Shown: piece after piece, positions 1 to 11,500 of the stretch
Layout of the letters: each line of letters starts with the position of its first letter
Position numbering within the stretch: the stretch's first letter is position 1
NCBI GenBank assembly: GCA_024349245.1
Contig: JALDNG010000016.1
Coordinates: forward strand, 5,072,001-5,136,000
Reading direction: 5' to 3'
Origin: Neodontobutis hainanensis
Lineage: Eukaryota > Chordata > Actinopteri > Gobiiformes > Odontobutidae
DNA length: 64,000 bases
Translations under genes and position numbers: made by a program
The notes under the pieces: model-generated
What the model was told of the DNA's origin: nothing
Seen by the model: only the letters and a program-made list of their open reading frames with translations
The model's database searches: none

Positions 1-14
1 GCGCAATTGCTTAC

Positions 15-79
15 TTTCCGAGTTCCTCGTAGAGCTGATACTCATCTGTGAATCTGGTCGAGGTTACAACTGTAGCCAT
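15..79 (-). CDS. camk2g: CaM kinase II, first coding exon (probably gamma), partial
   Basis: First coding exon of a calcium/calmodulin-dependent protein kinase II subunit, a multimeric Ser/Thr kinase. The ATG is at 79-77 on the minus strand. It encodes 21 residues plus two bases of a Lys codon, ending in RFTDEYQLYEELG, the conserved N-terminus just before the glycine-rich ATP loop. The exon stops at a GTAAGC donor (14-9), in phase with the usual next exon; the rest of the gene lies left of the window. The residues visible do not separate the alpha, beta, gamma and delta paralogues (the EEL ending argues mildly against beta, which has EDI). The gamma assignment rests on linkage to synpo2l and myoz1. 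Family identity is secure; the symbol is an inference. Confidence 0.85.
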
Positions 80-300
80 GTTGAGCCAAGAAAGGAGAGG
101 GGGTGTATCGCCTCCTATCCGCGCAGGTTTCGGGAGGAGAACTCGTGAAGGCAGCAGAGGGAAGAGAGCCGCGAGAAGGGAGTGGGAGGAGGAGAGGCAG
201 AGCTGGCGCTGGAGTAGTACAGATCCTCTATGGGCGAGAATACACACTCTGTGACAGAAGCGTGAAGCGGGGCGGGGCGGGAAACATGTTATAAATACTG
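80..300 (-). promoter_or_regulatory. 5' UTR and candidate promoter of the CaMKII gene
   Basis: GC-rich, purine-biased DNA immediately upstream of the CaMKII start codon. An Sp1-type GC box cluster (gcggggcggggcggg, 267-281) lies just inside a TATA-like stretch that reads TATTTATA on the minus strand (about 290-297). A transcription start near 260 would fit both. The elements are visible; promoter function is inferred. Confidence 0.4.
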
Positions 301-1639
301 TATGTCAGTTTTTAAACGAGTCAGCGCTTCTCCTTTTTAGTCTTTTAGAATGTTACTTACGCGGTTTGATTTATATTATATCATATTATTTCTCATGTGT
401 TTTTCTCATGCGCATCAACTATATGCTTGTCCTTATCACACGTGTTATGGGAAAGATACTGGTTCTTCAAACCACATTGATCTCGAAGTTGTTTCTATTT
501 TTCATTGCACAACTTTCAGAGTGAGAGCTCTTTTCTCTGCGCTTTATGTGAAAGGTGCTGTGGACTAGAGTTGTGGGATTGAAGCCACGCGAGATCTTTT
601 TCTGAAGAACCACAGCTACAGATCCAGGTTCAGTTACAGCATCCTCGCTGCTGCTCAGGTGTGAGCGCACAAAGGTGAAGCTGACAGCAAAACAGCTGGA
701 AGAGCAACATTCACCGAGGTCCCAGTCATGTCTATAAATATAATGCCGCAATCTTTTATTATGTGTGACACAAGAGAGCGCCGCATGATCAGACTGATCT
801 GTTTTGAGCTAATAACAGATAAATCAGGGGACTTGTGTCCTTAAACAATTGGCAATGACTATATTCTTTGGAGTACAAATAGCAGTGTATGGTTTAAAAA
901 CGGAAACTTTTCTAATGTGTAACAGGTACATTCAAATATACTGTAGCTCCTCTGTCTTTACCTGCTCCATAGGCCTGTGAATAACTGTGAATAATGAACA
1001 AACACACAGCAAATGAGTTCTTACTCACTGTTTGTTGCAAAAAAGAGGAATGGTTGCAATGTTACTGACTAACAATATAATCACCACAGCTATAGCAGTG
1101 ATATTTGTTTGCATTGTTTATATAGCTATTAAAATTATTTTTAGCAAAAAACATATCACTAATGTCTGATTGAACAGACAATTGCGAAAAGACAGCCTTT
1201 GAATAAAAGCCACTTAACCTATAGGTTTTAAAACTCATACTGGAGTGGCTTTTGAAGTCCCAGTTTAGCACTTTTTGTTCTGAAAATGAAAGAACAGAGA
1301 TATATTCAGTGAAGGCTGATATTTGTGTGTTGCTATTTAAAGATATTCAAACACTTCTGGAGATAATACTTTACATTTTCTTTTACTGGAAGTATTTAAA
1401 GTTGCCACTATTGTGTTTGAAATCAAATGTAATGCCATTAAAGCATTTCTGTGCAATGAGAGGCATCAGAGTCAGACCTGCCTGCCAGAACTTTTTTGCT
1501 GTCAGCATGCTGAGACTTAACATCTTGTGGATTACTGATAATAATTATTTTTTCAATAATCAAAGAAGCAAAAAACAGAAAAATAGTAAAATGTTACAGA
1601 CACTGTAATATACTAAAGATTTGGGAATCTTTTCACTAT
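301..1639. other. Upstream intergenic DNA, no gene seen
   Basis: AT-rich sequence 5' of the CaMKII gene. Short open frames occur but none shows a recognisable domain, splice signals or codon bias. Nothing supportable was found. Confidence 0.5.
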
Positions 1640-2075
1640 TTCAGAAGACACTGGAGAGTTCAATTCACCAAAAAATCTTAAAATTTTAGTCTTGACTTTT
1701 AGAGCTCTATATGGACAGGCCCCCCAGTACATTACTGACCTGCTGACCCCTTACTCCTCCTCACGCACTCTTCGGTCTTCTGGTCAAAACCTTTTAACGG
1801 TCCCCAAAACACGTTTTAAAACCCGGGGAGACCGGTCTTTCCAAGTAGTCGCTCCAAGACTCTGGAACGCCCTGCCCCTGTCACTGCGAGTGGACATTTC
1901 TGTTGATTTTTTTAAAAAGCAGCTGAAGACACTTTTATTTAAACAAGCTTTTAGTTGATTGGGCTTTTTATGTTTTAATATTTTGTGGTTTTAATTTTTT
2001 ATTCTCAAAGTTTTATTGTTCTTTTATTGCACTTTGTAAAGCACTTTGTGATTTATATCTGTACTTAAATACTTA
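1640..2075 (+). mobile_element. LINE 3' fragment (L2/CR1-like): end of ORF2 and 3' tail
   Basis: An open frame from about 1640 to 1958 encodes the C-terminal end of a non-LTR reverse-transcriptase protein. Its blocks are LTFRALYGQAPQYI, then DRSFQVVAPRLWNALPLSLR, then FFKKQLKTLLFKQAF and a stop, a set of motifs very common at the end of fish L2/CR1-type ORF2. The following 3' part carries tgtaaagcactttgtg, resembling the L2 3' UTR. The reverse transcriptase and endonuclease are absent, so this is a 5'-truncated, inactive copy. Confidence 0.8.
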
Positions 2076-4112
2076 AAATAATTACATATAATATTATATT
2101 ACACTTAGATTTGATCTTGTTGTCTCTTGAAGTCAAACATCAAAATATTCTTTTTCTCACAGGTGCCTAGATATCTGTCTCAAGTGATCAAGTCCCACTC
2201 GACCTGCTTTTTACCTTCCCATTAAACCTGACTCTAAAATACGGCCTTGTAACTATAATTAGAAAACTGTTGAGCCACTTTGGTTGCCAAATCAAAAGTT
2301 GCTATACACCCATTTTCATTTGCATGTAAAAGTTGTTATGTCATACTTAAAAACTCCCTAGTACAGGTCTTACCAAAACGAAGAATGCATCAGTATTTTT
2401 GCACAGTAATTACAGAGAGCTGGGTTACCATGAAATCTTCAATAGCTTCTTAATCTTAATATCTTCAGTTAAGACTAAAACTGGCCTCAGTGTTGTAAAA
2501 GCTGCCCCTTCCACCGCAGTATTGTGGAAGCATTGAGGCTGAAAGAGAATGACTCATCCAACAGAAATGTTTTCATTTTGACTTGCAGCCACTTTACGTA
2601 TCTCTGGCGGGGTTCTTCAGCACTCCTACGTCACACTGACCAGTAACATTTCTGAGGTGTATCTGAAGGAGTGGCTGCTGTCATTACTTGGCACAGCCCC
2701 AACAGGTAGAACTTGTGTAGTTTCTGCATGACTAAGCTGCTGCAATGGCATCAGTACATTTTAATGTTTTCTTGTAACATTACATGTCATTTAATTGTAT
2801 ATTAGGCCATATTTTCTCAAGAGTGATTATAGAGCATAAAAGTGTCACAATTTTACAAAGTATTGATCAACTTTAAACACCAAAAAGACCACTTACATAA
2901 GAGTAAGTCTGTGTTTGTGTAATCTTCTCTTTGATTAATAGGATGCGACTGTGCCTTACTTCTGCAAGCCAATATCACCAGGAATCAGACATACAGGCTT
3001 TATCTTCCAGTCCCTAGATGTATGGGACTATAAAGCTTGATGAGCTTTAGTCCCACTGTTGGACTAAAAGCAGTCAATCTCAATCGACTTTAGCCCTCAG
3101 TGTGGTGTCATATACTATGAGTTACGAAAAGGCACACACATACAATCCTTGTGGGCTTTACTGGTACATTTGCCAACACATTTTTCCTCATTTAAACCAG
3201 TGCAACAACTTTCCTTATTATACATTCATGTAGTTTTCATGTTTCACCTTGAAAAAGACTTTTCTTTTCAGCCTCAGGGGAGTGCTTTACACCCTCCTCC
3301 GCTTCTGTTTTACTGTCCACTACAAAATTTAGAGCAAAACATACTTTATTCTTGGAGCGTAATCTTCCAAACGAACATGAAGAAGTGCGTAGGATGAAGA
3401 TCAAAAACAACGAGGAGGTGTACTGGCAATAAACAGAAAGCAAAAATACATTTCTACATTAAAACAGAGGAAAAGAAGTACAGAGTAATTGCAACACCCT
3501 TCAAAAGTAAAGTAAACATATTAGAAACACATTTAGGTATAAAAATCATGTTATTTATTTTTTTCATTTTACAAAGTATGCTCCAAGTATGATTTTATTT
3601 GGCTCCTTTAAATTTTCCAACACATTATTAATGCTACATGTTTCTAAAATTTGACAGCCAGAGAGTATCAGCTATTGTTGGTAAGAAGGGGGCTGTGGGC
3701 ATTGACAATCAGCAGAAGAAGAAGTCAGTATAACCCCTAAGAACAAGGTGACATTTGACAAAAACTACCCCTGTGGGTGCATTTGTACCCTCCTTAAAGG
3801 TCCAGGATAAAAAGCAGATGAGACATGGATAGGTCATCCGTGGTGTCACTTATCTCTCTGTATTAATCCAAACATCATCTTGGGTACATGCATGCGCTGA
3901 CACACACAGACTGGCCATGGTCCAAAGTCACCCTTGTGCAGCTTGGCCAGGGGACAGTGAGTGAGTCATACTGCTCAGCCAGCCACACCGCCTTGTCTGC
4001 TTTGTCTATCAGGCTGAATATTTATCTGCCTACCGAAACCTATCTAATCTAATAGTCTGCCTTTGTTTTCCTTTTACAGTATTATTTCTTGTTTATTTAG
4101 GTAATACTGTAT
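2076..4112. other. Intergenic DNA between the L2 fragment and the arylsulfatase gene
   Basis: No coding exon recognised. The right part probably includes the 3' UTR of the minus-strand arylsulfatase gene. No clear simple repeat or complete transposon was seen. Confidence 0.4.
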
Positions 4113-6475
4113 TTAAAAGAATAACATGTTTCTTTGTAAGCGTGAGCCCACTTTTTTAAAGAGTGCTTTAAGCTTGCAGACCCTGCAGTGCTTAATGTTC
4201 AGTTTTCTTTCCCCTCTACCATTTTCTTGGTCACCATGTGCTTCAGGACCCCCTACATCAAGCCACGGGCTCCAGACTCCTCCATGAAGTTCAGGGTCAG
4301 CCAGGGGGTCATCTGGTGGGTTCTTGGCCACCACAGCTGTCTGGTTATAAACTGCCAACCGTCTCAAGAGGTGCTTGACAATCTCAGGATGAGCTTCTGC
4401 TAGGTCTGACCTCTCATAGGGGTCATCTGTGATGTTAAATAGCCAGACAGACTTTCCTAACTGATTGCGCCTCTTCTCCAATCCATGCCACTGTTGTGCT
4501 ACACTAGGAAGAGAGTGCTGTGGTATCCAGTCCCCATTGCCGATATTACCAGTCAAGAGCTTCCAGTCTCCTACCCTGATTGCTGCCCTAACCGCTGTGT
4601 CCCAGATTCCAAAACCGTTTAGTTGTAAGGCCTTTTCATATGGCTCCTCGGGCCTCCTGGACACTGGGTCAATATTGAAAAGGATTTCAGATCGAGGAGA
4701 GGGTAGACCTTTACTGATGGTCCTCCAAACGTCATGACCATCTAGACCGTGTTTGGAGTATGGGGCACCAGCTAGTCCCAATAAGGTTGGAAACCAGTCT
4801 GAAACATGTATCAGGGCATTGCTGACCACACCTCTCTTTGTTAAAAGGGGACTATGAACAAAGCCCACAGCCCGGATCCCTCCTTCCCAATATGTGCCTT
4901 TACCACCTTTCAGTGGCCAGTTGCTTGCTCCAAAGAGCGGCTGCCCTCCGTTATCAGATGAGTAGATCAACACTGAGTTTTTATAGAGCTCCCATTTCTT
5001 TAACTCTTGGACCACTTGTCCAACACCATTGTCCAGACAGCTCAGCATGGCAGAATAGTGACGCCTATGATGATTACTCTGAGAATCATAGTGATGCAGA
5101 AAGTGTTCTGGTACCTGCAAAGGTGTATGGGCAGCCTGGAGGGACAGGTACAAGAAGAGGGGCTTACGGCGATCATGACTCCTTAAGATTTCCTTCACTC
5201 TGTTTAAAAAAAAAAAAACAATTAAATGATTTTTCGGAGTCCCCCAGGCAATTGTTCACAAAGTAATCGTTAATCTTGGTTTGTCAATATATACACAGTT
5301 TAGTGTTTTCCACAGCACTTTATAGTTAAGATGGCCAACTTGGCAACAATTACCTACCCTTGACTATCATTCAGCTAGACAATGTAAATATGTAAAATAT
5401 ATGTAAAATTGTGTGGTGAATTAATCTGTACATTAAGTTTATTTGTAGAATAACTTGCTCACAATTGCTCTTTGACAAAGTTTCTAATAAACTCTTTTTG
5501 AACGAACAAAATGTGGTCACCTTTCTATGTACAGAAGGGTAGAGTAGTTTCCTCTTTTCTCCCAAGCAGGTTTGTCTCCCTCATGCAGGTCAAACCCACA
5601 TGCTTCTGCTCCATCACAGCTTTGATAGGAGAAGTGGTCTCCGCTGCCAGTCAGCGTGCCCAGAAAACTCTGAAAACCACGTCCTGTTGGCAGGCAGCTT
5701 CGTCTGCAGAAGCCCAGGTGCCATTTGCCCACCATATGAGTGGTGTATCCAGCTTCTATCAGACGCTCTGGTAGTGTGGGGATGTCTTGAGGCAGGCATA
5801 AGGGTTGGCGTGGACGGATGATTGAATGCTGAAGGCCAGTGTGAATTTGATAACTAGTCATGAGTGGATAAAAAAGAATGAGTGGTTAAAAAAGTAGAAA
5901 GAGGCAGTATAGGTTATCAGACATAAGTACCATCCCCTTAGTATGATCAGTGAAATTATGTTCTTTTAATAGAAAATTTATAATTGTTTTATTTAATTGT
6001 TCTCGCAATACAAAGCTTATTCGTTTCATAAGCTTCATGAGACGTAAAATAGCTTTGCATCTGTCCTGCCCTTAACACAGTCAGATATTACAGTGACATT
6101 ACAGAATGTAATTATATGAGGATCATATGTTTAGTTAATGGCTTTACCATTACTAGTGTATGATAAGATATGATAAAATAGGAAAATTACTCACCGCCCT
6201 GTCATGAGCTGGCTACGCGAGGGAGAGCAGATGGGCTGGACATAATAATTTTCAAGAATGACCCCCTCTCTTGCCAGCTGGTCCAACACAGGTGTGTGGA
6301 TGTCAGAGCCATGGTAGCCAATGTCTCCATAACCCTGGTCATCTACCATGATGAAGATGAGGTGTGGGGCCTTGGCCCTGACACTGTCCTCGAGAGTTTT
6401 ACCCAGGCATCTGGGACCAGCAAGCAAGGTCACTCCAACCACCAAGAATAAAACTGCTCTCATCCTCATAATCAT
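4113..6475 (-). CDS. arsi: Arylsulfatase I/J family, arsi-like
   Basis: Sulfatase that hydrolyses sulfate esters; ARSI/ARSJ are secretory-pathway members. Coding exons: 6475-6195, 5853-5521, 5199-4113 (281+333+1087 nt = 566 aa plus TGA; human ARSI is about 569). The ATG at 6475 opens a signal peptide (MRAVLFLVVGVTLLAG). Visible motifs: metal-binding VDDQGYG (Asp45/46); CSPSRSQLMTG with Cys83 as the formylglycine precursor; GKWHLGF; SSDNGGQ (Asp287/Asn288). The catalytic set looks intact. The C-terminus is basic with a CRVCKLKALFKK block that resembles ARSI (CKICKLRSFFRK) rather than the Lys-rich ARSJ tail. Splicing joins MTGR|YQIHTG across intron 1 (341 bp) and YIER|VKEIL across intron 2 (321 bp). 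It shares strand with the CaMKII gene, as ARSI does with CAMK2A. Family certain; I versus J less so. Confidence 0.93.
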
Positions 6476-6993
6476 TACAGAACAAGACCTGGATGTAAAA
6501 TCTTTACTGCCAAGGTTTTGATCTGAACTGTCTATGAGTTGTCTTTGAGTGTTTCTCAAGGTTGGTGCAGTTCTGATCTGGGGCAGTACTAGGAGGAGAC
6601 AACTGCTGTCTCTATTGCTGGCAAATAGTTAGTAAAGTGTCTATGTATGTGAAAGAAAGTTTCACTCTTTGCAGTGCCCTGCAACATTCCTCTTCCCTTC
6701 CAGGCGCCTCTAAGGATGTCTAGGGAGAACCAGTCAGGTGTAACATTCATATACACATGCAAAGGGGCATATTGAGTTGATACTGACAATTTCTGAGAAG
6801 CTTACAACTCACACCTCTTGCTTATGTAGTTTCAACATTTGGACACTTGCAATAGGCCATTGTCAGTAGTCCTGTTAAACACAAATGAACATACATGCTA
6901 GACATCTAATAAAATATAATATTAAAAGAGTCATAATGATGAGGTTAAAATTCCATTCTTATTCTTGAGACAGAGTTGCAGAAAACACCAAAC
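6476..6993. other. 5' flank of the arylsulfatase gene
   Basis: Contains the 5' UTR and presumed promoter of the minus-strand arylsulfatase gene. The frame stays open upstream of 6475 but without an earlier ATG, so 6475 is the first usable start. No promoter motif stands out. Confidence 0.4.
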
Positions 6994-7006
6994 ACACAGT
7001 AAATGT
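6994..7006. repeat. Target-site duplication, left copy (Rex3)
   Basis: The 13-bp word acacagtaaatgt directly borders the 3' tail of the Rex3 element and recurs at 9108-9120 at its other end. Confidence 0.75.
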
Positions 7007-9107
7007 CCATCCATCCATCCATCCATCCATCTTCTACCGCTTATCCGGGGCCGGGTCGCGGGGGCAGCAGTCTAAGCAGAGAAGCCCAGACTTCCCTCTC
7101 CCCAGACACTTCCTCCAGCTCTTCCGGGGGGATACCGAGGCGTTCCCAGGCCAGCCGAGAGACATAGTCCCTCCAGCGTGTCCTAGGTCTTCCCCGAGGT
7201 CTCCTCCCGGTGGGACATGCCCGGAACACCTCCCTAGGGAGGCGTCCGGGAGGCATCCGAAACAGATGCCCGAGCCACCTCAGCTGGCTCCTCTCGATGT
7301 GAAGGAGCAGCGGCTCTACTTTGAGCTCCTCCCGAGTGACCGAGCTCCTCACCCTATCTCTAAGGGAGCGCCCCGCCACTCTGCGGAGAAAGCTCATTTC
7401 GGCCGCCTGTATCCGGGACCTTGTTCTTTCGGTCATGACCCAAAGCTCATGACCATAGGTGAGAGTAGGAACGTAGATCGACTGGTAAATCGAGAGCTTT
7501 GCCTTACAGCTCAGCTCCTTCTTCACCACGACAGACCGGTACATCGACCGCATCACTGCAGAAGCTGCACCGATCCGTCTGTCGATCTCACGCTCCTTCC
7601 TTCCCTCACTCGTGAACAAGACCCCGAGATACTTAAACTCCTCCACTTGAGGCAGGAGCTCTCCACCAACCTGAAGGGGGCAAGCCACCCTTTTCCGACT
7701 GAGAACCATGGTCTCAGACTTGGAGGTGCTGATCCTCATCCCAGCCGCTTCACACTCGGCTGCAAACCGCCCCAGTGAACATTGAAGGTCCTGGCTTGAT
7801 GGAGCCAACAGGACAACATCATCTGCAAAAAGCAGAGATGAAATCCTGTGGTCCCCAAACCAGACTCCCTCCGGCCCCTGGCTGCGCCTAGAAATCCTGT
7901 CCATAAAGATAATGAACAGGACCGGTGACAAAGGGCAGCCCTGCCGGAGTCCAACATTCACCGGGAACAGGTCTGACTTACTGCCGGCAATGCGAACCAA
8001 GCTCCTGCTCGGTCGTACAGGGACCGGACAGCCCTTAGCAAAGGGCCCCGGACTCCATACTCCCAGAGCACCCCCACAGGGCACCGCGAGGACACAGTCG
8101 AATGCCTTCTCCAGATCCACAAAGCACATGTGGACTGGTTGGGCAAACTCCCATAATCCCTCCAGCACCCTGGAGAGGGTATAGAGCTGGTCCAGTGTTC
8201 CACGACCGGGACGAAAACCGCATTGTTCCTCCTGGATCTGAGGTTCGACTATCGGCCGCATTCTCCTCTCCAGTACCCTGGCATAGACTTTCCCGGGGAG
8301 GCTGAGGAGTGTGATCCCTCTGTAGTTGGAACACACCCTCCGGTCCCCCTTCTTAAAGGGGACCACCACCCGGTCTGCCAGTCCAGAGGTACTGTCCCCA
8401 AACGCCACGCGATGTTGCAGGCGTGTCAGCCAAGACAGCCCCACAACATCCAGAGACTTGAGGTACTCAGGGCGTACCTCATCCACCCCGGTGCCTTGCC
8501 ACCAAGGAGCTTCCCAACTACCTCAGTGACTTCAGCCTGAGTGATGGGCGAGTCCACCTCTGAGCCCTCGGCCTCTGCTTCCTCAGTGGAAGACGTGACG
8601 GTGGGGTTGAGGAGATCCTCAGTATTCCTTCCACCGTCCAACAATATCCCCAGTTGAAGTCAGCAGATTCCCACCTCCACTGTAAACAGTGTTGGCAGGG
8701 CACTGCTTCCCCCTCCTGAGGCGCCGGACGGTTTGCCAGAATTTCTTGAGGCCGACCGATAGTCTTTTCCATGGCCTCACGAACTCCTCCCAGACCCGAG
8801 TTTTGCCTCCACAACCACCCGTGCTGCAGCTCGCTTGGCCTGCCGGTACCTATCAGCTGCCTCAGGAGTCCCACAAGCCAACCAGGCTCGATAGGTCTCC
8901 TTCTTCAGCTTGACGGCCTCCCTTACTTCCGGTGTCCACCACCGGGTTCGGGGATTGCCGCCACGACAGGCACCGGAGACTTTGCGGCCACAGCTTTGAG
9001 TGGCTGCGTCGACAATGGAGGTGGAGAACATGGTCCACTCGGACTCAATGTCTCCAGTCTCCCTCGGAATCTGGTCGAAGCTCTGTCGGAGGTGGGACCC
9101 ACCTCCG
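7007..9107 (-). mobile_element. Rex3 (RTE clade) LINE, 5'-truncated and frameshifted
   Basis: Non-LTR retrotransposon copy, 2.1 kb. On the minus strand the 3' end is ggataagcggtagaag followed by a run of ATGG/GATG units (7007-7031), the hallmark tail of teleost Rex3. The reverse transcriptase is readable from about 8486 to 7041, with GFRPGRGTLDQ, GLRQGCPLSP and the catalytic LLFADDVVLL. It ends in an RTE-type C-terminus (RRPRGRPRTRW). Upstream, 9050-8500, the linker before the RT is split between frames. Inside the RT the segment after FVDLEKAFD (about 8095-8000) is out of frame, so the copy is dead. The apurinic endonuclease domain is missing. The 7920-8400 part is the conserved RT region used in many fish studies to map Rex3. 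Confidence 0.93.
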
Positions 9108-9110
9108 ACA
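9084..9110. repeat. Perfect inverted repeat at the Rex3 5' junction
   Basis: Arms of 13 bp (9084-9096 and 9098-9110) around a single base, centred on ggtgggacccacc. The right arm overlaps the first bases of the right target-site duplication. Confidence 0.85.
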
Positions 9111-9120
9111 CAGTAAATGT
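9108..9120. repeat. Target-site duplication, right copy (Rex3)
   Basis: Second copy of acacagtaaatgt, identical to 6994-7006, bordering the truncated 5' end of the Rex3 element. Confidence 0.75.
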
Positions 9121-10400
9121 ATAATATATAAATATTTTGTAAAACATCCAAGTAGAAATGATTAACAATTTTGATTAAAAGACAGTCTCTGGTTGTCTTT
9201 ACAACATTACTTCAGCTGTTGGACAAGTCATAGTGGCCACACATGTGAAAAGCTTGTTTGTTTGTCCATCTAACTTAACACACAACCCATCTTCCATTCT
9301 TTTTTTTTTTGATACAGCTCAATTAATAAATTCACTCTGTGCAGTGAGCACCATGTATGAACATCCGGTGTTGTGATGAGAAAGTGTATTGATCGGGTGG
9401 CTCTTAGTCCTCACCTCACAGACTTTCCCATCTCCTTCCCATAATGCTGAGAGGAAATCAATGCCTCAGAAACGAGTCCATTTCCTAAGTTGTAGAAGCA
9501 AACTCATGTTGCTTTACCCTGTGGGAAATTTAGCAGGCTTAGAATGAAGGAGGCAGATGCAGGACAAATTTAAATCTACAGCCAGACACAAAACAATGAG
9601 ACAAGAATGAAACCAAGGGCTGGGGATGACAGGTGGTAGAAAATGGGAGTAAAGGGAAAGAAATAGAAAACAAAGCTCAGTTTAATGAGAGAAAACCAGG
9701 ATCAGTGAGACACAAAACAGAATTGCTTGTGCAAAAGGAGAAAGCTTCTCTATCAGACGGAGAGGGGACTGTAAACACAGTGGTATAAAAAGAGCAGTCA
9801 CTTTGTCTTTCTTTGTGTGCGTATGTCCGGGTCTCATGGGTCTCCATCAGTTTGCCTCAGGGAAAAGCAGGAAGACATGAACTTTGTTTTATCACTAAGA
9901 CGGAGGACAAGGGAAAGGTGTCGTAAAAATGGCAGGGGATAAATGTCTTCTTGAGGACCAAGGAGACTTAAACTGTCGGGCATTAATGAAAATTCATGGC
10001 ATTGTTTTTTTACTATGTCAACTGCCCATCCCTTGGTAAAGAAGGCACTATTTGAAAAAGAAAGTCAAGCGGGCTGGCTAGAAGACTGATTAGTTTATTT
10101 GCAACAAGCCTTTTAGTTTATCCTGGTTTAAATAATTTTTGAACAAATAATGGTGCATTTGGGAAGCTAATCCACATATAGGACCCACATTTGTAAATGG
10201 ATGAACAGTAAATAACATTTCAACATTTCAACCTAAACACTAACCCATGTACTCACGTTAGTCTCCAAACACTGACAAGACTTTGGTTTGCTGCTCATGT
10301 TTGTACAAAGAGATCATTTTTCAGTCAGCTGAAACCCAAAGACTGACTATTCTTCTCACCTTACTCAGTGATGGTGTGACAAGTTGAGGAAATCAAAGAC

Positions 10401-10441
10401 ACGGCACACACAGGCACACACAGACACACACAGGCACACAC
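10401..10441. repeat. CA-rich imperfect microsatellite
   Basis: Imperfect repeats of cacacacaggcacacaca, with an interrupted CA core. Confidence 0.7.
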
Positions 10442-11410
10442 ACTGTGGAAGCATTGTCATGTGTATTGTTTGCACCACAATTCATTTTTACTACGACAGA
10501 TGCAGATGAAGAGTGTATGAATAGGAGAAAAGATGATCCCAGTCAAAAGTAAGAGATAGAAGGGACGACTGTGTGCCACAATGAAGACACAGTCAGTAGA
10601 GGCTGCCCCCCTGAGGAATAAAAGAAAAAATACAACTCCAAACATTTGTCCGTCCGTTGACTTCTACAGTGAAATCTGAGAGTTGTAATGGAAACTTGCA
10701 ACACTTGAAAACCAATGACTCTGTTACAGTAGAAAAAATGTGATCATATTTTTTTATTATATTGTTATTATATACAGTAGTTAGTTATTATATAGTAATA
10801 CTTCAGTCAAGGTTTTGTCATATTGGCAATGGGAGAGTGGCTCAGCTTAGTTTTGTTAAATTTTTGGGACAGATGGTCTATGTGATTGTTTGCAGGTGTA
10901 TGCATAAATGAGTCACTGGTGACAGCACACAGAGGTTATGAAGGGCCACCTGGCATCAAGCCAACGGTGTCATGAAGCAGATGACATCGTACCCATCTCT
11001 CCGAGGACAGTGGGAGTCCTCCTGGGAGAGATGGCAACAGAGCAGCACAGTCTGTCATAAAGTGAGGTCAGCAGTTCAGCGAGGAAACCAGGCTGGAGGT
11101 ACGGAAAGTATGGGGTATGGGGATATATACGCAGACAGAGAGACCTATGCCAATGCCATTTTTTTAGAGACCTCCCAAGACTTCTTGAGATCTGAATGAC
11201 ATGTAATAATAATAAACAGAATATGTTAAAGGTGAAGGGAACCAAACAAGTGCCACACTATAAGACATAGGCTGTTTTTTTAATACAATGGTAAAAGCAA
11301 CAGACTTATAGAACAATGTGCCTTAACAAATGTTTAAAAAAGTAGTATTATAAGTAGATTATAAAGCACAAAGTATAAAAAAACAGCAATATCCCCACAC
11401 TACATTCTAA

Positions 11411-11413
<3 letters not shown>

Positions 11414-11497
<84 letters not shown>
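11414..11497. repeat. Compound microsatellite (AT)n then (AG)n
   Basis: About 24 uninterrupted AT units switch directly to about 17 AG units. The AG tract purine strand is the plus strand. Confidence 0.95.

Positions 11498-11500
<3 letters not shown>

Noticed and set aside
1692..1958. Protein-coding gene of 88 codons
   Set aside because: Its sequence is the terminal part of a fish LINE ORF2, followed by an L2-like 3' tail.
6476..6559. Longer N-terminus for the arylsulfatase
   Set aside because: The frame is open but contains no ATG before 6475, and the added residues would precede a signal peptide.
7266..8540. Several plus-strand open frames across the Rex3 copy
   Set aside because: These are antisense shadows of the minus-strand reverse transcriptase; the GC-rich element keeps other frames open by chance.
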